Source: Nitrospira_E sp052156535
GTDB taxonomy: Bacteria > Nitrospirota > Nitrospiria > Nitrospirales > UBA8639
Reading direction: 5' to 3'
Assembly (NCBI RefSeq): GCF_052156535.1
Contig: NZ_JBQKUP010000038.1
Span: 248,001 to 312,000, forward strand
DNA length: 64,000 bases
Below, in pieces: positions 27,738 to 38,000 of this stretch. The notes below the pieces were generated by a model, which did not search any database, was not told the DNA's origin, and was given only the letters and a program-made list of their open reading frames with translations. Each line of letters starts with the position of its first letter. Positions within the stretch are counted from its first letter, which is position 1. The position numbers were made by a program, and so were the translations under genes.

Positions 27738-28250
27738 ATGACTCAAGCCCATATCCCGAAACAGAAATTTTTCGTTGATGCCATGCTGGGCAAGCTGGCC
27801 CGATGGCTTCGTATCCTTGGGTATGATTCCGCGTATGAGCGGAACATTGCCGACGGCGCGATCGTCGATCGAGTCTTCAATGAACATCGATGGCTTTTAA
27901 CCCGGGATCGATATCTGGTCCAACGGAAAGCCGTTCGAGGCCGTTTTACGCTTATTCGCAGCGACTTCGTGCCCGACCAATTACAGCAAATCCGAACGGA
28001 ACTTGGGATCAGGCTCGCGATTGACGAGGAGACGGTGTGTCGCTGCGTCGCCTGCAACCACATTCTGGAAAACATCCCACCTGCTCAAGCCGGTCCACAA
28101 GTGCCTCTTTTTGTCGCCAAACATCAGACGCACTTTACCGGTTGCCCACATTGTGGCCAACTTTACTGGCCAGGTACGCATTGGGGTCATCTCCAACAGC
28201 AGCTGAAGCTGCTGAATCAGGCGGCAACCAATCAAGTCCCCGATCAATAG
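27738..28250 (+). CDS. Mut7-C PIN-like RNase-domain protein
   Basis: This 170-residue protein starts FFVDAMLGKLARWLRILGYD, the signature of the Mut7-C domain, with acidic residues (Asp in FVDAM, Asp in LLTRDRYL) expected at the PIN-type active site. A C-terminal zinc ribbon is formed by CRCVACNH and CPHCG. The usual length is about 150-250 residues. Such proteins are predicted RNases or nucleic-acid-binding proteins; substrates are not established. It is a single gene. Confidence 0.82.
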   Translation: MTQAHIPKQKFFVDAMLGKLARWLRILGYDSAYERNIADGAIVDRVFNEHRWLLTRDRYLVQRKAVRGRFTLIRSDFVPDQLQQIRTELGIRLAIDEETVCRCVACNHILENIPPAQAGPQVPLFVAKHQTHFTGCPHCGQLYWPGTHWGHLQQQLKLLNQAATNQVPDQ

Positions 28251-28486
28251 CTGATCTCATAGAGTCGAGAAACTCATTTGGTGGGAGGAAGGTGTGCATG
28301 GCGAATCCCTCATCATGGGGCCCTTAAGGTGGCAAACACTCTCCTGCAATGTAATCGATGGGCAGTGAGTTCCTCCCCACACACATGCGTGCAAAGCCAG
28401 GTAATTTGACGGTATCCTGTTCATCCCATTTATTCTGATAGCCTGGGATAGTCTGTGACCTGGTCAAGCCATTTGGGACACCTCAG

Positions 28487-29365
28487 TTAAGCTACGTTTT
28501 CCATGTCCACCAATTGGCTCTCAAAGTTATTGGGACTCATGTAGCCCAAATATGAATGCAACCGATATCGGTTATAAAACATTGCGATGTAATTCAATAC
28601 ATCTTGTTGGGCTTCATAACGTGTCTGGTAGCTGCACCACTGCACTCGTTCTTGTTTCAAAGCCCCAAAGAAACTCTCAACCACCGCATTATCCCAGCAA
28701 TTCCCCCGACGACTCATGCTGCCTTGAAACCTGTAGGCGTTGAGCAGGCGCCGGAACGCCTTGCTGGCATCCTGTGACCCCCGATCGGAATGATGGATCA
28801 AGCCGGCCTTCGGCCGACGTTGCCAAATGGCCATGGTCAAGGCATCACACACCAGTTGCGTCTTCATCTGTGAACTCATGCTCCAACCCACGATTTTCCG
28901 TGAACAGACATCCAGCACCACCGCCAGATATAACCAACCTTCCTGAGTCCAGATGTACGTCACATCCGAGGCGTAGACCTGGTCGATCTGTGGCACAGCA
29001 AATTGCTGGTCCACTAAGTTAGGAAACACAGGGTGCTTGTGATGGCTGTTTGTCGTGACCTTGAATTGTTTACGATGACGAACCTGTACCCCAGCTTCAC
29101 GCATGAGCTTTCTGGCTTTGTCTCGGTTCACCGAATAGCCTCGAAGGGTTAAAGCCTTCATCAGCCGACGAGAGCCGTAGCTATAGCGAGAGTGCTCCGC
29201 GATATCCTTCACCCTTTCCAACATTGCCTGATGCACGACATCGACAGGTTGGTTCGCCACATTCGCCCGATAGTGGTAATACCCGCTACGATTCACACCC
29301 AAGACCTGACACTGCAGGCTAATGGAAGCGGTATTCTTCTGCTGGGTGATAAACGCATACTTCAT
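28487..29365 (-). CDS. IS3-family transposase OrfB (DDE integrase domain)
   Basis: This 292-residue protein carries the DDE residues: Asp in YASDVTYIW, Asp in IHHSDRGSQ and Glu in AVVESFFGALK. An N-terminal HTH_21-type region (SRYSYGSRRLMKALTLRGY) precedes the catalytic core. It overlaps orfA by 4 nt (ATGA). Upstream, orfA contains a run of seven A residues (plus-strand T run 29395-29401) in the phase required for a programmed -1 frameshift, so the active transposase is probably the OrfAB fusion. No internal stop is visible, so it looks intact. Confidence 0.93.
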   Translation of the reverse strand: MKYAFITQQKNTASISLQCQVLGVNRSGYYHYRANVANQPVDVVHQAMLERVKDIAEHSRYSYGSRRLMKALTLRGYSVNRDKARKLMREAGVQVRHRKQFKVTTNSHHKHPVFPNLVDQQFAVPQIDQVYASDVTYIWTQEGWLYLAVVLDVCSRKIVGWSMSSQMKTQLVCDALTMAIWQRRPKAGLIHHSDRGSQDASKAFRRLLNAYRFQGSMSRRGNCWDNAVVESFFGALKQERVQWCSYQTRYEAQQDVLNYIAMFYNRYRLHSYLGYMSPNNFESQLVDMENVA

Positions 29366-29655
29366 GTCGTTTCGGCTGCAAAGAATACCGTCGCTTTTTT
29401 TAAGATCTCTTTCTCCATTTCTAATCGCTTTACCCGCGCTTTAAGCTTCCGGTTCTCCTCTTGCTCCGGGGTCAGCTTGCCGTTCCCTCGAAAGGCCTGC
29501 CCATCTTGGCTTTGCAACTCTTTCACCCAACGACTGAGCATGTTCGCAGGAACGCTCAGGCTCCTGGCCGCGTCAGCTCGGGTATAATTTTGTTCCGTGA
29601 TCAGACTGACCGCATCCAACTTGAATTCTTTGGAATACCGCTTTCGTGTCGTCAT
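29362..29655 (-). CDS. IS3-family transposase OrfA (HTH)
   Basis: The start at 29655 (GGAGG 6 nt upstream) gives 97 residues. The helix-turn-helix is RKRYSKEFKLDAVSLITEQN and SVPANMLSRWVKELQS. A leucine-zipper-like tail follows (LKARVKRLEMEKEILKKA), typical of OrfA proteins that bind the element's ends. The A7 slippery run lies at the ILKKA codons near the end of the frame. Confidence 0.92.
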   Translation of the reverse strand: MTTRKRYSKEFKLDAVSLITEQNYTRADAARSLSVPANMLSRWVKELQSQDGQAFRGNGKLTPEQEENRKLKARVKRLEMEKEILKKATVFFAAETT

Positions 29656-29702
29656 AGCCCCCTCCTCAGTTAAGTGCATATTCTCTTAACTGAGCTGTCC
29701 CA

Positions 29703-30042
29703 ATCCAGTAAACCACGTCACTGTATACCCTTTCGCCCCAAGGGGCGAATCCCAATGTTGCATATCAGCGGGCTTGTTCAGCTCAGCATTAAGCCGCACC
29801 TTCACCGTGTACATGCCGAAGGATTCATTCCAGCCATTCGCCTGGGAGGAAATGGTGGTGGCTTCGGTCATTAATAATCCCGACGGACTTCGTTGTCGGT
29901 AATATTCAGCCATTAAGGCATTCGCCAATCGTGCTTTTCCGGCTCGCGCTTTGGTCATCGGCGCCAAGACCAACCGATTCTTCAGGTACAGGTCACCTAA
30001 TTGGAATGGGGTCAGCAAATGAAGTTGAATCATTTTTTCCAT
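29703..30042 (-). pseudogene. Remnant of Old Yellow Enzyme-type flavin oxidoreductase gene
   Basis: The frame begins MIQLHLLTPFQLGDLYLKNR and continues through APMTKARAG, MAEYYRQR and GLLMTEATTISSQANGW. This is the conserved N-terminus of NADH:flavin oxidoreductases of the Old Yellow Enzyme family (normal length about 350-370 residues). After NESFGMYT the expected sequence is lost and unrelated residues follow up to the IS3 element. Only about 75 residues of the barrel remain, so it cannot be functional. An 18-bp perfect palindrome TTCGCCCC-AA-GGGGCGAA lies inside the foreign tail near 29733. Confidence 0.8.
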
Positions 30043-30302
30043 CCAGGGTTACATTGGGATACGAGTACCTAATGCGCAATTGAGAGATTCGCATGGTATC
30101 GTTTATATTTCATGATGTGAGACTATTTCAATGAGGCTCAAGAGTGTCCAATCTAACTGACAGTCCGCGCATACCTGAATGAATGGTCAACCTCACCGCC
30201 TGAGGTCGAAATGGAGCCGATGTCCAAATTTCTGGCATCACACCTCATACACACACGGCGGGTGACATGAACGTAATTTTACCGAACCGGTGATGGTACC
30301 TC

Positions 30303-30914
30303 ATGGACGAACTACTACCTGGAATTTTTCATTGGCGAGTTATTCACCCCGACATCCAAATTGAAGTCGACAGCTATTACGTCTCCTGCCTGAACCCGAC
30401 TTTTCTCATCGATCCGCTCGTGCCTCAGGAAGGGACCGACTGGTTCAGGGAACGGCCGGCACCGCAACACATTTATCTGACCAATCGGCTCCACGACCGC
30501 CACTGCCGACAATTTATCAAAAACTTTGGCGTCACGGTCTGGTGCCATGAGGCGGGGCTGCAGGAGTTTACGGACGGGAACTTGGCCGTTACGGCGTTCC
30601 GGTTCGGCGACGAATTGCCGGGCGGTGTCCGTGCACTTAAAATCGGCATACTCTGCCCTGAAGAGACGGCTCTGCTGCTCCCAAGTGCCGGCGGTGTGCT
30701 ATCTATTGGTGATGCCATCATCAATGAAGACGGCGAACTCGGCTTTGTCCCTGACACGCTGATTGGCGATGATCCACCCGCCGTCAAGCGTGGCCTGAAA
30801 GCCGCGTTCCTCCGGATTTGTCAGCAGGAGACCTTCGATCATCTGCTGTTCGCCCATGGCGATCCCATCATTGGTGGTGGCAGAGACACGCTTCGCAGGT
30901 TCTGTCAGGGCTGA
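30303..30914 (+). CDS. Metallo-beta-lactamase-fold-like protein with reduced metal motif
   Basis: The product is 203 residues. It follows the MBL order: an N-terminal two-strand start (DSYYVSCLNPTFLIDPLVPQ), a motif-1-like loop YLTNRLHDRH (59-67), then LSIGDAII and a final FAHGDPI. The classical H-x-H-x-D-H is reduced to N-R-L-H-D-R-H, so fewer metal ligands remain (His64, Asp65, His67). The start follows a 260-bp gap with no visible gene. Related small MBL-like proteins act as hydrolases, but here the chemistry is uncertain and it could be a structural relative. Confidence 0.7.
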   Translation: MDELLPGIFHWRVIHPDIQIEVDSYYVSCLNPTFLIDPLVPQEGTDWFRERPAPQHIYLTNRLHDRHCRQFIKNFGVTVWCHEAGLQEFTDGNLAVTAFRFGDELPGGVRALKIGILCPEETALLLPSAGGVLSIGDAIINEDGELGFVPDTLIGDDPPAVKRGLKAAFLRICQQETFDHLLFAHGDPIIGGGRDTLRRFCQG

Positions 30915-31558
30915 ATCACTGTTCGACTCCCCTCTTATTGGTGGAGGTAACTCCCTTCTCCGCAATGTTTCCAGCACCTGAACCATGGTCAATAGCTAGG
31001 TCCTACTGAATTAATGAAGGAAGGATATCTACAAACGAAAGAGATCAAAAGTAGTGGGCCGATTTTGGGAGCACTTATTGCGAGAATCGTTCTTGACTTG
31101 ACCAGCCAGCAATTGTGATCAAATAAACCATTTCTTTTCCACAGCCTGGTCACCATCCTTGATATCCCCAATCAGGCCGCCAAACAAACAGCCCTCTTCA
31201 TCATTACAACATGATTGTCTGTGGGCGAGGGGCACTAAGGTTTCGCTTTTTCATGCCAGGATAAAGGGAAAAATTTGTGGAGCAGATTTCCCTGCTGCGA
31301 GAATCTTTTGTGACGCAACAGTCCCAGGGGGCCCCCTTCCCGTGGCGGTTCTGAATGGATCAACCTGCATACCGCATTAGAATCTGAAAGATGTAAGCCA
31401 ATATGATCCGTGAGCGGAAACACATGTGGAAGGTTTACCCAACGTGGGAGAATGTCGAGGGAAGCTTTGAAACGAATCACTGGGGAAGGACGAACATGGA
31501 AAAATCGACACGATCTCTTGAAACTGCTTGACGGTCGAGGCGATCATAAGGAAGAGAG
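30915..31558. other. Intergenic region without recognisable gene
   Basis: This 644-bp stretch lies between the MBL-like gene and the VapBC pair (convergent). Short frames on both strands lack ribosome sites and coherent composition. No repeats shared with the rest of the window were seen. It may be decayed sequence, as expected beside an IS and pseudogenes. Confidence 0.5.
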
Positions 31559-31957
31559 CTAGACCAATTGCAGGGGCACCAATTCAGCAAGATTCGAAAA
31601 ATCTTTGTCGGTGGTTAAGAGGGTGCAGTGGTGTTGGATGGCGGCTGCGGCGATTTGGCAATCGGGAGTGGAGAGGGTCAACCCTTGTGCTGCAGCCTGG
31701 CGGCGAAGTTTGGCTGCCGTAACAAAGTCACTGCGGTTTAAGGAGAGTAAGGGAAAGGCATTCAGATAGGTGGTAACTTTTGTAAAGGTCCCTTCATGTT
31801 TAAAGCCTTGGAGAATTTCCTGCAGAATGATCCCAATAAGGACAATGTTTTGTGTATCTAAAAGGAAGCTTTGTAATTTTTTGACTGCGGGGTGGTTTGC
31901 CGGGCCATCTTTCCGAAGGGCGAGCGACCAAACGGACGTATCAACTAAGACGGTCAT
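31559..31957 (-). CDS. vapC: VapC-type PIN-domain toxin
   Basis: This 132-residue PIN-domain protein has the acidic active site Asp6 (VLVDTSVW), Glu47 (ILQEIL), Asp99 (STPDCQIAA) and Asp117/119 (TTDKDF). VapC toxins are Mg-dependent RNases that cut tRNA or rRNA and stop translation. It overlaps the antitoxin gene by 4 nt (ATGA), the usual translational coupling. The target is unknown. Confidence 0.9.
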   Translation of the reverse strand: MTVLVDTSVWSLALRKDGPANHPAVKKLQSFLLDTQNIVLIGIILQEILQGFKHEGTFTKVTTYLNAFPLLSLNRSDFVTAAKLRRQAAAQGLTLSTPDCQIAAAAIQHHCTLLTTDKDFSNLAELVPLQLV

Positions 31958-32154
31958 TTCCGTTTTCGTGCCGTCTTGTAATCATATTTGGGATCCCATT
32001 CCAGGGTTCCGAATATTTCTAGGATTTTTTTCTGCTTCCGGCGGGTGACATATTCTCGGAGTGCTTCATTGACAGCAGCTCGTTTAGTGGAATGACCTCC
32101 CAGACGTTTCACTTCTTGAACAAGCTTGTCGTCTAGTGCAAGATTTGTTGGCAT
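31954..32154 (-). CDS. vapB: VapB-type antitoxin
   Basis: The start at 32154 (AAGGAG 6 nt upstream) gives 66 residues. The N-terminus TNLALDDKLVQEVKRLGGHS resembles a ribbon-helix-helix DNA-binding domain. The basic-aromatic C-terminus (GTLEWDPKYDYKTARKRK) is typical of the part that wraps VapC. The complex normally represses its own promoter, which would lie in 32155-32280. Confidence 0.87.
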   Translation of the reverse strand: MPTNLALDDKLVQEVKRLGGHSTKRAAVNEALREYVTRRKQKKILEIFGTLEWDPKYDYKTARKRK

Positions 32155-32283
32155 GACCTTCTCCTTTCCCACAACGATCTACACATTATTCTACACAACA
32201 TGTCCTTGTTGAACAATATTCCTGTGAGTCAAAGGGATTCCCTTGTAAAGCAGGAATTTGATTGCCAAACCTTAGGGAATCCA

Positions 32284-32925
32284 TTACGACCCAGTGGCCT
32301 GAGAATACGGCCCTTCTCGTTGCCCTGAATGCCCTGTCCTGAATTTTTTGCCTATTCTCAGAATGAAGCCGGGTGGACAGGTTTTGGCAGAAAATTCATG
32401 AAACGCTATCCTGAGCCTCAGGAACAAATGAGCAGGAACCTGATCGAGAACCAAAAAGGGGTAAACAAATTTCAATCTCGAGTGCAAATGGAGTGGAACA
32501 ACAAAGGTATCGATTAATTTACCCAAATAATCCTTCAAAACGGTCCAATCATGTCGCATGGCATCACGTTTTCGGCTATGAATGTGCGAGATCGCTTGAT
32601 CGATCTCACCCTGGGCAAGCGCCCCCATCATGCCAGACCACTTCGCATTGGGCATGGCTTCGAAGGCCACAGCATCTTCCACAAGGACAACTGCCGTGGC
32701 CTCAAAAAGTGTTGCCCACATCATCCGTTACGATGACTTTTGGCAGACACAGCCCGAACTGGGTGAAGGTGACGGTTTGCTCCAAGAGGTCCGGCCCCTG
32801 TGCATCGATGATGACATCGCCTTGAAACTCCTATTAATGGAGGTTGGCTATCAATTCATCCAGAGCAATGAACAACTGAAAGGCCACGTCGCTGGGTGCT
32901 ATTTTCCAATCCGACGACTCTCATA
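32284..32925 (-). pseudogene. Decayed copy of the PKD plus C-terminal module
   Basis: Translating the minus strand in shifting frames recovers IAPSDVAFQLFI, EFQGDVIIDAQGPDL, EQTVTFTQFGLCLPK, EATAVVLVEDAVAFEA and WSGMMGALAQGEIDQAISHI. These match, in order, the last ~200 residues of the intact protein at 35009-38500. A stop follows the LIANLH position, and a frameshift occurs near NTF (about 32707). Homology ends after VVPLHLH, and the expected C-terminus is replaced. Together these show a dead copy. Confidence 0.85.
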
Positions 32926-33019
32926 ATGGCACCTGTCAGGCATGGCGTTTATAGTCGGGACGCCCCTTGTGGAAGAAGTCAGCGAGAAGCTGACCTTTGC
33001 AATTTTTGTTATTTTACCA

Positions 33020-34552
33020 CTAAATTGGACATTTCACGTCTACCCAGGGGGCTTTTCCGGAAAGGGCTACCACAGCATGAGGCTCCTTAGCTCCTGGCCC
33101 CATTTTTCCTTGGAAAATTATAGTCCACGGTACCGGTGTAAAAAAAGACAGCTGGTTAAGCAAGATATATTTTCCCCCTCCCAGTTCTATGTTCGTTGGT
33201 TCTACAGGACCTTCCACAGCATGTACACGAGATCCATCGGGTAAGTCATAATAGAAAGCCCCCTGCCCCTCCAAGAGTAAATTTGAGGGAACTTCAACGT
33301 CCACCCCCAGATGCCCGCCAGGCTGAAAAGTTCCATCGGGGTTCGAACACATACTATATTCGCTGTTTTTCAACGATAGATCTCCTCTGAAAAAATAAGA
33401 AAGGACAGCCGCAGAATAGCCCACCGCGCGGGGGATGAGGTTTTGAGCTTGGGCCTCATAGACCGCATCATCCAACTTTAGTTGGCCTAACAGATCCAAA
33501 TTTGTGTTGGTTAATAAAAATTTAGCTACAGCCTTATTTCCTGTAAGCTTGGCTGTCCGAGCCCAGGAGAATGCAGCGCTTCCTAATCGAGGAAGGGTCA
33601 GATAAGGAGAAGGGATGGGGGCCGGAACCAATTCAGTGACCGTAGGATATGTAATTTCGGTATTAAAGATACTTGCCTGCCCAGGAATCGTGTCATCGGT
33701 AAAAAAATTGGCATTGGCATATTCCGTTACACCTATGTCTGTGCCTAGTGTAACCTGTGGATTTGACCCGGAATACACATTGCGATCAAAGAGGTTCGAA
33801 AACGGTTCAGCACGAGTAGCACCAACTTGTTCCAACATAGAAGGATTGGGTCTGAAAATGCCCCCACCGATATAAGAATCAACGCTTTTTCTTTCCATAT
33901 AGTCATGCAAGCCGTCATCGAAGGGATGCGGATCATCACGAACATGGGAGGGATTGGCCGAGTCCTGCAGCAAATGCATCACCTGGCCCAAAGCCCTGAA
34001 GGTCTTACTCCAATTTTGATCCCGTTCGGCCTTAGTAGGAGAAGTCAATGCTTTAAAGAAATATTCACGTGCATCATTCCAGGAGTAGGCATCACCCCCT
34101 TGATTCCCAATTGATCGAAGAGACCAATCGATGGCGGAATCAAAATGTGCTAATCCAGCATTAGAAATGGGATCATGAAAGTGTCTAAAAAATCTTATTC
34201 CATTATCTTCGTCATTACTTCCTTGTTGCATTAGGGTAATAGGTGTCCCACCAGGAAGAGATGCATTTAATCCACCTTCTAAACCCAAATTATCGATAAG
34301 ATGCGTGCTGAGATGAGCTTCTACAACTGTAATTGCCTCCTTCGTGAGTTCTTTGTGGGTATTTACTTCCCAAGCCCAACCACTGGCCAAAGGGAAAATT
34401 ACCCCACCGACTATGGTCCAGAATAAAACAACCCATTTTGAAAACATGAAATGAGAAGAAGAAAAAAACAACCACTTTTCATTGAATAAGGAGTTAAACA
34501 AACATGTCTCATTATTAATAAAATATCTTTTGAAAAAAAATGATTTATGCAT
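33020..34552 (-). CDS. Exported zinc-dependent phospholipase C / P1-nuclease-like protein
   Basis: The mature protein appears to start W-E-V-N-T-H-K-E-L-T after a signal peptide (FWTIVGGVIFPLASGWA). An N-terminal Trp followed by His is the hallmark of zinc phospholipase C and S1/P1 nucleases. Further ligand-type motifs are FFRHFHDP and VMHLLQDSANPSHVRDD (H-x3-D, then H), then DGLHDYME. The C-terminal ~200 residues are a separate beta-rich part. Start choice is uncertain: the ATG at 34552 has GGAG 9 nt before it but adds 35 AT-rich codons ahead of the signal peptide, while an ATG at 34447 fits the signal but lacks a ribosome site. Lipid or nucleic acid hydrolysis in the periplasm is inferred. 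Confidence 0.75.
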   Translation of the reverse strand: MHKSFFFKRYFINNETCLFNSLFNEKWLFFSSSHFMFSKWVVLFWTIVGGVIFPLASGWAWEVNTHKELTKEAITVVEAHLSTHLIDNLGLEGGLNASLPGGTPITLMQQGSNDEDNGIRFFRHFHDPISNAGLAHFDSAIDWSLRSIGNQGGDAYSWNDAREYFFKALTSPTKAERDQNWSKTFRALGQVMHLLQDSANPSHVRDDPHPFDDGLHDYMERKSVDSYIGGGIFRPNPSMLEQVGATRAEPFSNLFDRNVYSGSNPQVTLGTDIGVTEYANANFFTDDTIPGQASIFNTEITYPTVTELVPAPIPSPYLTLPRLGSAAFSWARTAKLTGNKAVAKFLLTNTNLDLLGQLKLDDAVYEAQAQNLIPRAVGYSAAVLSYFFRGDLSLKNSEYSMCSNPDGTFQPGGHLGVDVEVPSNLLLEGQGAFYYDLPDGSRVHAVEGPVEPTNIELGGGKYILLNQLSFFTPVPWTIIFQGKMGPGAKEPHAVVALSGKAPWVDVKCPI

Positions 34553-34629
34553 ATGCAGAATCTCCAATAGTGGGAATGAAATCCAATATCTTTTTTAGGT
34601 CTCTAATTAGCTTCCCCAAAAATCCTATT

Positions 34630-34962
34630 TTAAACAATGTTCGCAACCCCGCTTCTTTTATACCTTTGCAGATTTCTATCCCTAGCCCGTCCAATAAACC
34701 ACCCACCAAATGCATACATGCATGTTCCTATCAATGAAAGCCAAGTGGTTTCACTCATCCAATCGAAAATAATTCGAAGTGATTCCGGGATAAATAACCC
34801 AACAAAAAATAAGGGAAAATCAAAAAATAAAAATAAGTAACCAATAAATTTCACTTTTCCAGCAGTAATAAGTGAAGGGAGTACGAGAACTAAGACATGG
34901 AAGACCGCTCCGACCATTGCATAAATGGTTGCTCGTTTGTACTTAGGCAACAGTGCAGTCAT
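34630..34962 (-). CDS. Small membrane protein of unknown function
   Basis: The product is 110 residues, with GGGGAG 5 nt before the ATG. It has three hydrophobic segments (ATIYAMVGAVFHVLVLVLPS, FIGYLFLFFDFPLFFVGLF and TTWLSLIGTCMYAFGGWFIG) and a basic C-terminus. I recognise no family. It lies between the phospholipase-like gene and the large PKD protein gene, all on the minus strand. Confidence 0.65.
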   Translation of the reverse strand: MTALLPKYKRATIYAMVGAVFHVLVLVLPSLITAGKVKFIGYLFLFFDFPLFFVGLFIPESLRIIFDWMSETTWLSLIGTCMYAFGGWFIGRARDRNLQRYKRSGVANIV

Positions 34963-35008
34963 AAGGCTCCCCTTTTTTTCATATGAACAGCTTCTACCCT
35001 CAGTAAAT

Positions 35009-38000
35009 TTAATAGTTTCGGATCCGCCATTGGCCGTCAGTATCTAAAACAAATTCCACTTCCAAGGGGTATTGAATCTCTCCCAAGACTAGTGGGGTTG
35101 CGGATGCCCCGATCACGCGCCGACCACGGCCATCCATGAGATGCAGTGGCACAGCAAAGATAGCTGCCAGCTCATCCAAATGATCCTTGAGTACAGTCCA
35201 ATCATGGCGCATGACCTCCCGCTTTCGGATTAGGATATGCGAAAGCGCCTGTTCAATATCGCCTTGCGCGAGCGCCTCCATCATGCCGGACCATTCGGCA
35301 TTGAGCATAATTTCAAATGCCACAGGATCCAACACCTGGACTACTGCCGTGGCGTCAAATCTGTTTCCCATGGTATCCGTCACACTTACCTTGGGCAGAT
35401 ACAAACCGGACTGGGTGAAGGTGACAGATTGTTCATGGAGGTCTTGCCCCTGTGCATCAATGATCCCATTCCCCTGAAAATCCCATTGAATGTTGGCAAC
35501 CGGTTGGTCGATATCAATGGAGATCCGAAGGGTAACCTGGCTAGGTGCCACATTCCGATCAGGCGACACTCGCAACTGCACATTGTTAGTCAACACCTCC
35601 GTGGTGTGGACTTGCGTGGTGAAAGAGGCCCGCTGGCCGCAAGCATTAGTGGCTGCCACGACGACAGTGGTAGGTCCCAGAGTCCCAGTTCCCTCACGGA
35701 CTGACACTTGATCGACCGCGTAGATCGAACCGAAAACTTTGGCGGCTTGTTGATTGACGACCACCCCTACCGGGCTTGAACTACTGGTCATGACCGTCCC
35801 TTTCACCAACATGGTTGATTGATTAATCGTAGCATTGGCCAGCGGAGCGTCAATGGTCACAGCCAAACAATTGGCAATACAGGCGATATAGGCCTGCACT
35901 TGGGCACCGAGCGGACCCATCACTCGCACCTCAAGATTATTCCGAGCTTGCACCACGATGGGCTGGGTAATCTGACTGTGGGCTGCCGTGAAATTTTGAG
36001 CACTGATCACTTCAATCCCATTGAGCAGGACGGTCCCCTGGGTCACCCGATTTGCCCCTCCCGAGGTACCATTGATCATGACTAACTGATAGTGGGCTGC
36101 CGGTTCGCAATTCGAAAATTGTGCGCTGAAGGTTTCATCGGCCGTGGCGTGCTTGACCCATGCCACTGGCCCCCAGATGGGTGCGAGATTTGTCGGAGTA
36201 GCGGAAAGGGTGACCCTAAGATTCACACTATTGGTATGCCCTGCTCCATCCACCCCCCTTATAAGCAGAGTATTGCCGCCTTCCTGTAAGACAATCCCAT
36301 CGGCAAGAAACACTCCACCCATGATAGTCGCGGAAATACCATTGACCGTAACGGAAGCATCGGGATCATTGACGAATCCAGTGACGGTAATAGGATTCAC
36401 CCCCACCACACTTCCCTCTGAAGGGCTGGTAATCAACAAGGCCGGTAATCCCGAAGGTGTGGGGGCAGGGACAACGATGGCCACTGTATCGGGATCGCTC
36501 GAAGCCTTTCCATCTGAAACCACGACTGTTACGACATAGATTCCAGGAATATCCGGAATAATGGTGGGCTGGGCGAAGGTAGGATTTAAAAGAGTCGCGG
36601 CACTCCCTTGAGGCCGGCTCTCCAAAGACCATTGGAAGCTTAAGGCATCGCCATCAGCATCATGGGAACCGCTTCCATTTAGAGTGACTAATGAAAAGAC
36701 TGGGACGTGTTGATCTTGTCCCGCATTGGCCACGGGCGGCGCGTTACCTGCCATAATGGTCACAGTAACGGGGTCACTATTTTCCATCCCATCGTTGACG
36801 ATAAGCTGAGCCACATATAATCCAACCAGATCTGCACCAAATGTCGGTTGAATAGAAGTTGAGTTTGAAAGTGTTGCAGTGCTCCCTGTCGGTTTGGCAA
36901 TAAGTGCCCATTGAAAGATCAACGAATCGCGATCCACATCATGTGAGCCTGTTCCAGTTAAGGTGACGATACTTCCTACCGGAACTGTCTGATCCTGCCC
37001 CACATGAGCCACCGGCTTGGAATTTTGAGTATTGATCAGGACCATGTCCGGTGGGCTATCTTCTTGCCCATCGTTCACAATCAGTTGCACCTGATAGGTC
37101 CCTGCCAGATCAACAAGGAAATCGGGCGTAGATGAAGTTGGATTGGATAGGGTAGCCCCGCTTCCACCAGGAATGCTCACAAAGGACCAATGAAAACTCA
37201 GCGCGTCCCCATCTACATCATGGGAATCCCTTCCATTTAAGAGGACCGATTGTGTGACAAACACGGTTTGATCCTGTCCGGCTCCGGCCACAGGTGGGGA
37301 ATTGATGGTTGTTATCGTCACCGTATCGGGATCACTATCGATTGTTCCATCATTCACAATGAGTTGAAGGGTGTAGACTCCTGGAATATCTATCACCAGA
37401 GTGGGCATGATGCCCGTAATATCAGAAAGCGAAGCGTTACTCCCTGCGGGTTGTGAGAGTATTGTCCACCTATACGTCAAAAGATTCCCGTCCACATCGG
37501 TTGAACCGGCCCCATCAAGCTGCACATTCATGCCAACGTGAACAGTCTGGTCAGGTCCTGCCTGAGCCACTGGTAGAGTATTTCCTCCCTGTCCCAACCC
37601 GAAACCTCCTTCCAACGCGATGGTGGAGTGATTCCCCATGCGAACCCATTTACCCACAAACGCGCCAGTAGCCCTGCTTTCGGCTCTAAACCGCAAAAGG
37701 CCGTTCGGAGCATAGACCTTCGCGCGCACCTTAGTGCCTTCCCCAAACTTCACCGCTTCCGGGGTGCCATCGATAGCACCCGTTGTTCCATTTGTCCCGA
37801 TCCCAATGATAAGGATATCAGCCGCAGTCAGAGTTGCTGCATCCGGAGCCGGCCCTACGACCGTATGTCTGCGAGTATCGATCTGGCCCTTCACGCGAAT
37901 CTCGACGGCCTTAGTCGCCAGAACTTGGGCATCTTCACGAATATCCCATTCCTGGAAGTGGTAAAGGCCGCCTGAAAGGGTGACAATGGCACCAGGCCGG

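Larger units (their letters stand above)
28474..29702 (-). mobile_element. IS3-family insertion sequence
   Basis: This 1229-bp element encodes OrfA and OrfB on the minus strand. Its ends share an inverted repeat, TGGGACAcCTCAGTTAAG at 28474 and TGGGACAgCTCAGTTAAG (complement, ending 29702), with one mismatch. The flanks ATT/ATC show no exact target duplication, so it may be an old insertion or one followed by rearrangement. The adjacent flavin-oxidoreductase fragment ends at the element boundary. Confidence 0.85.
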
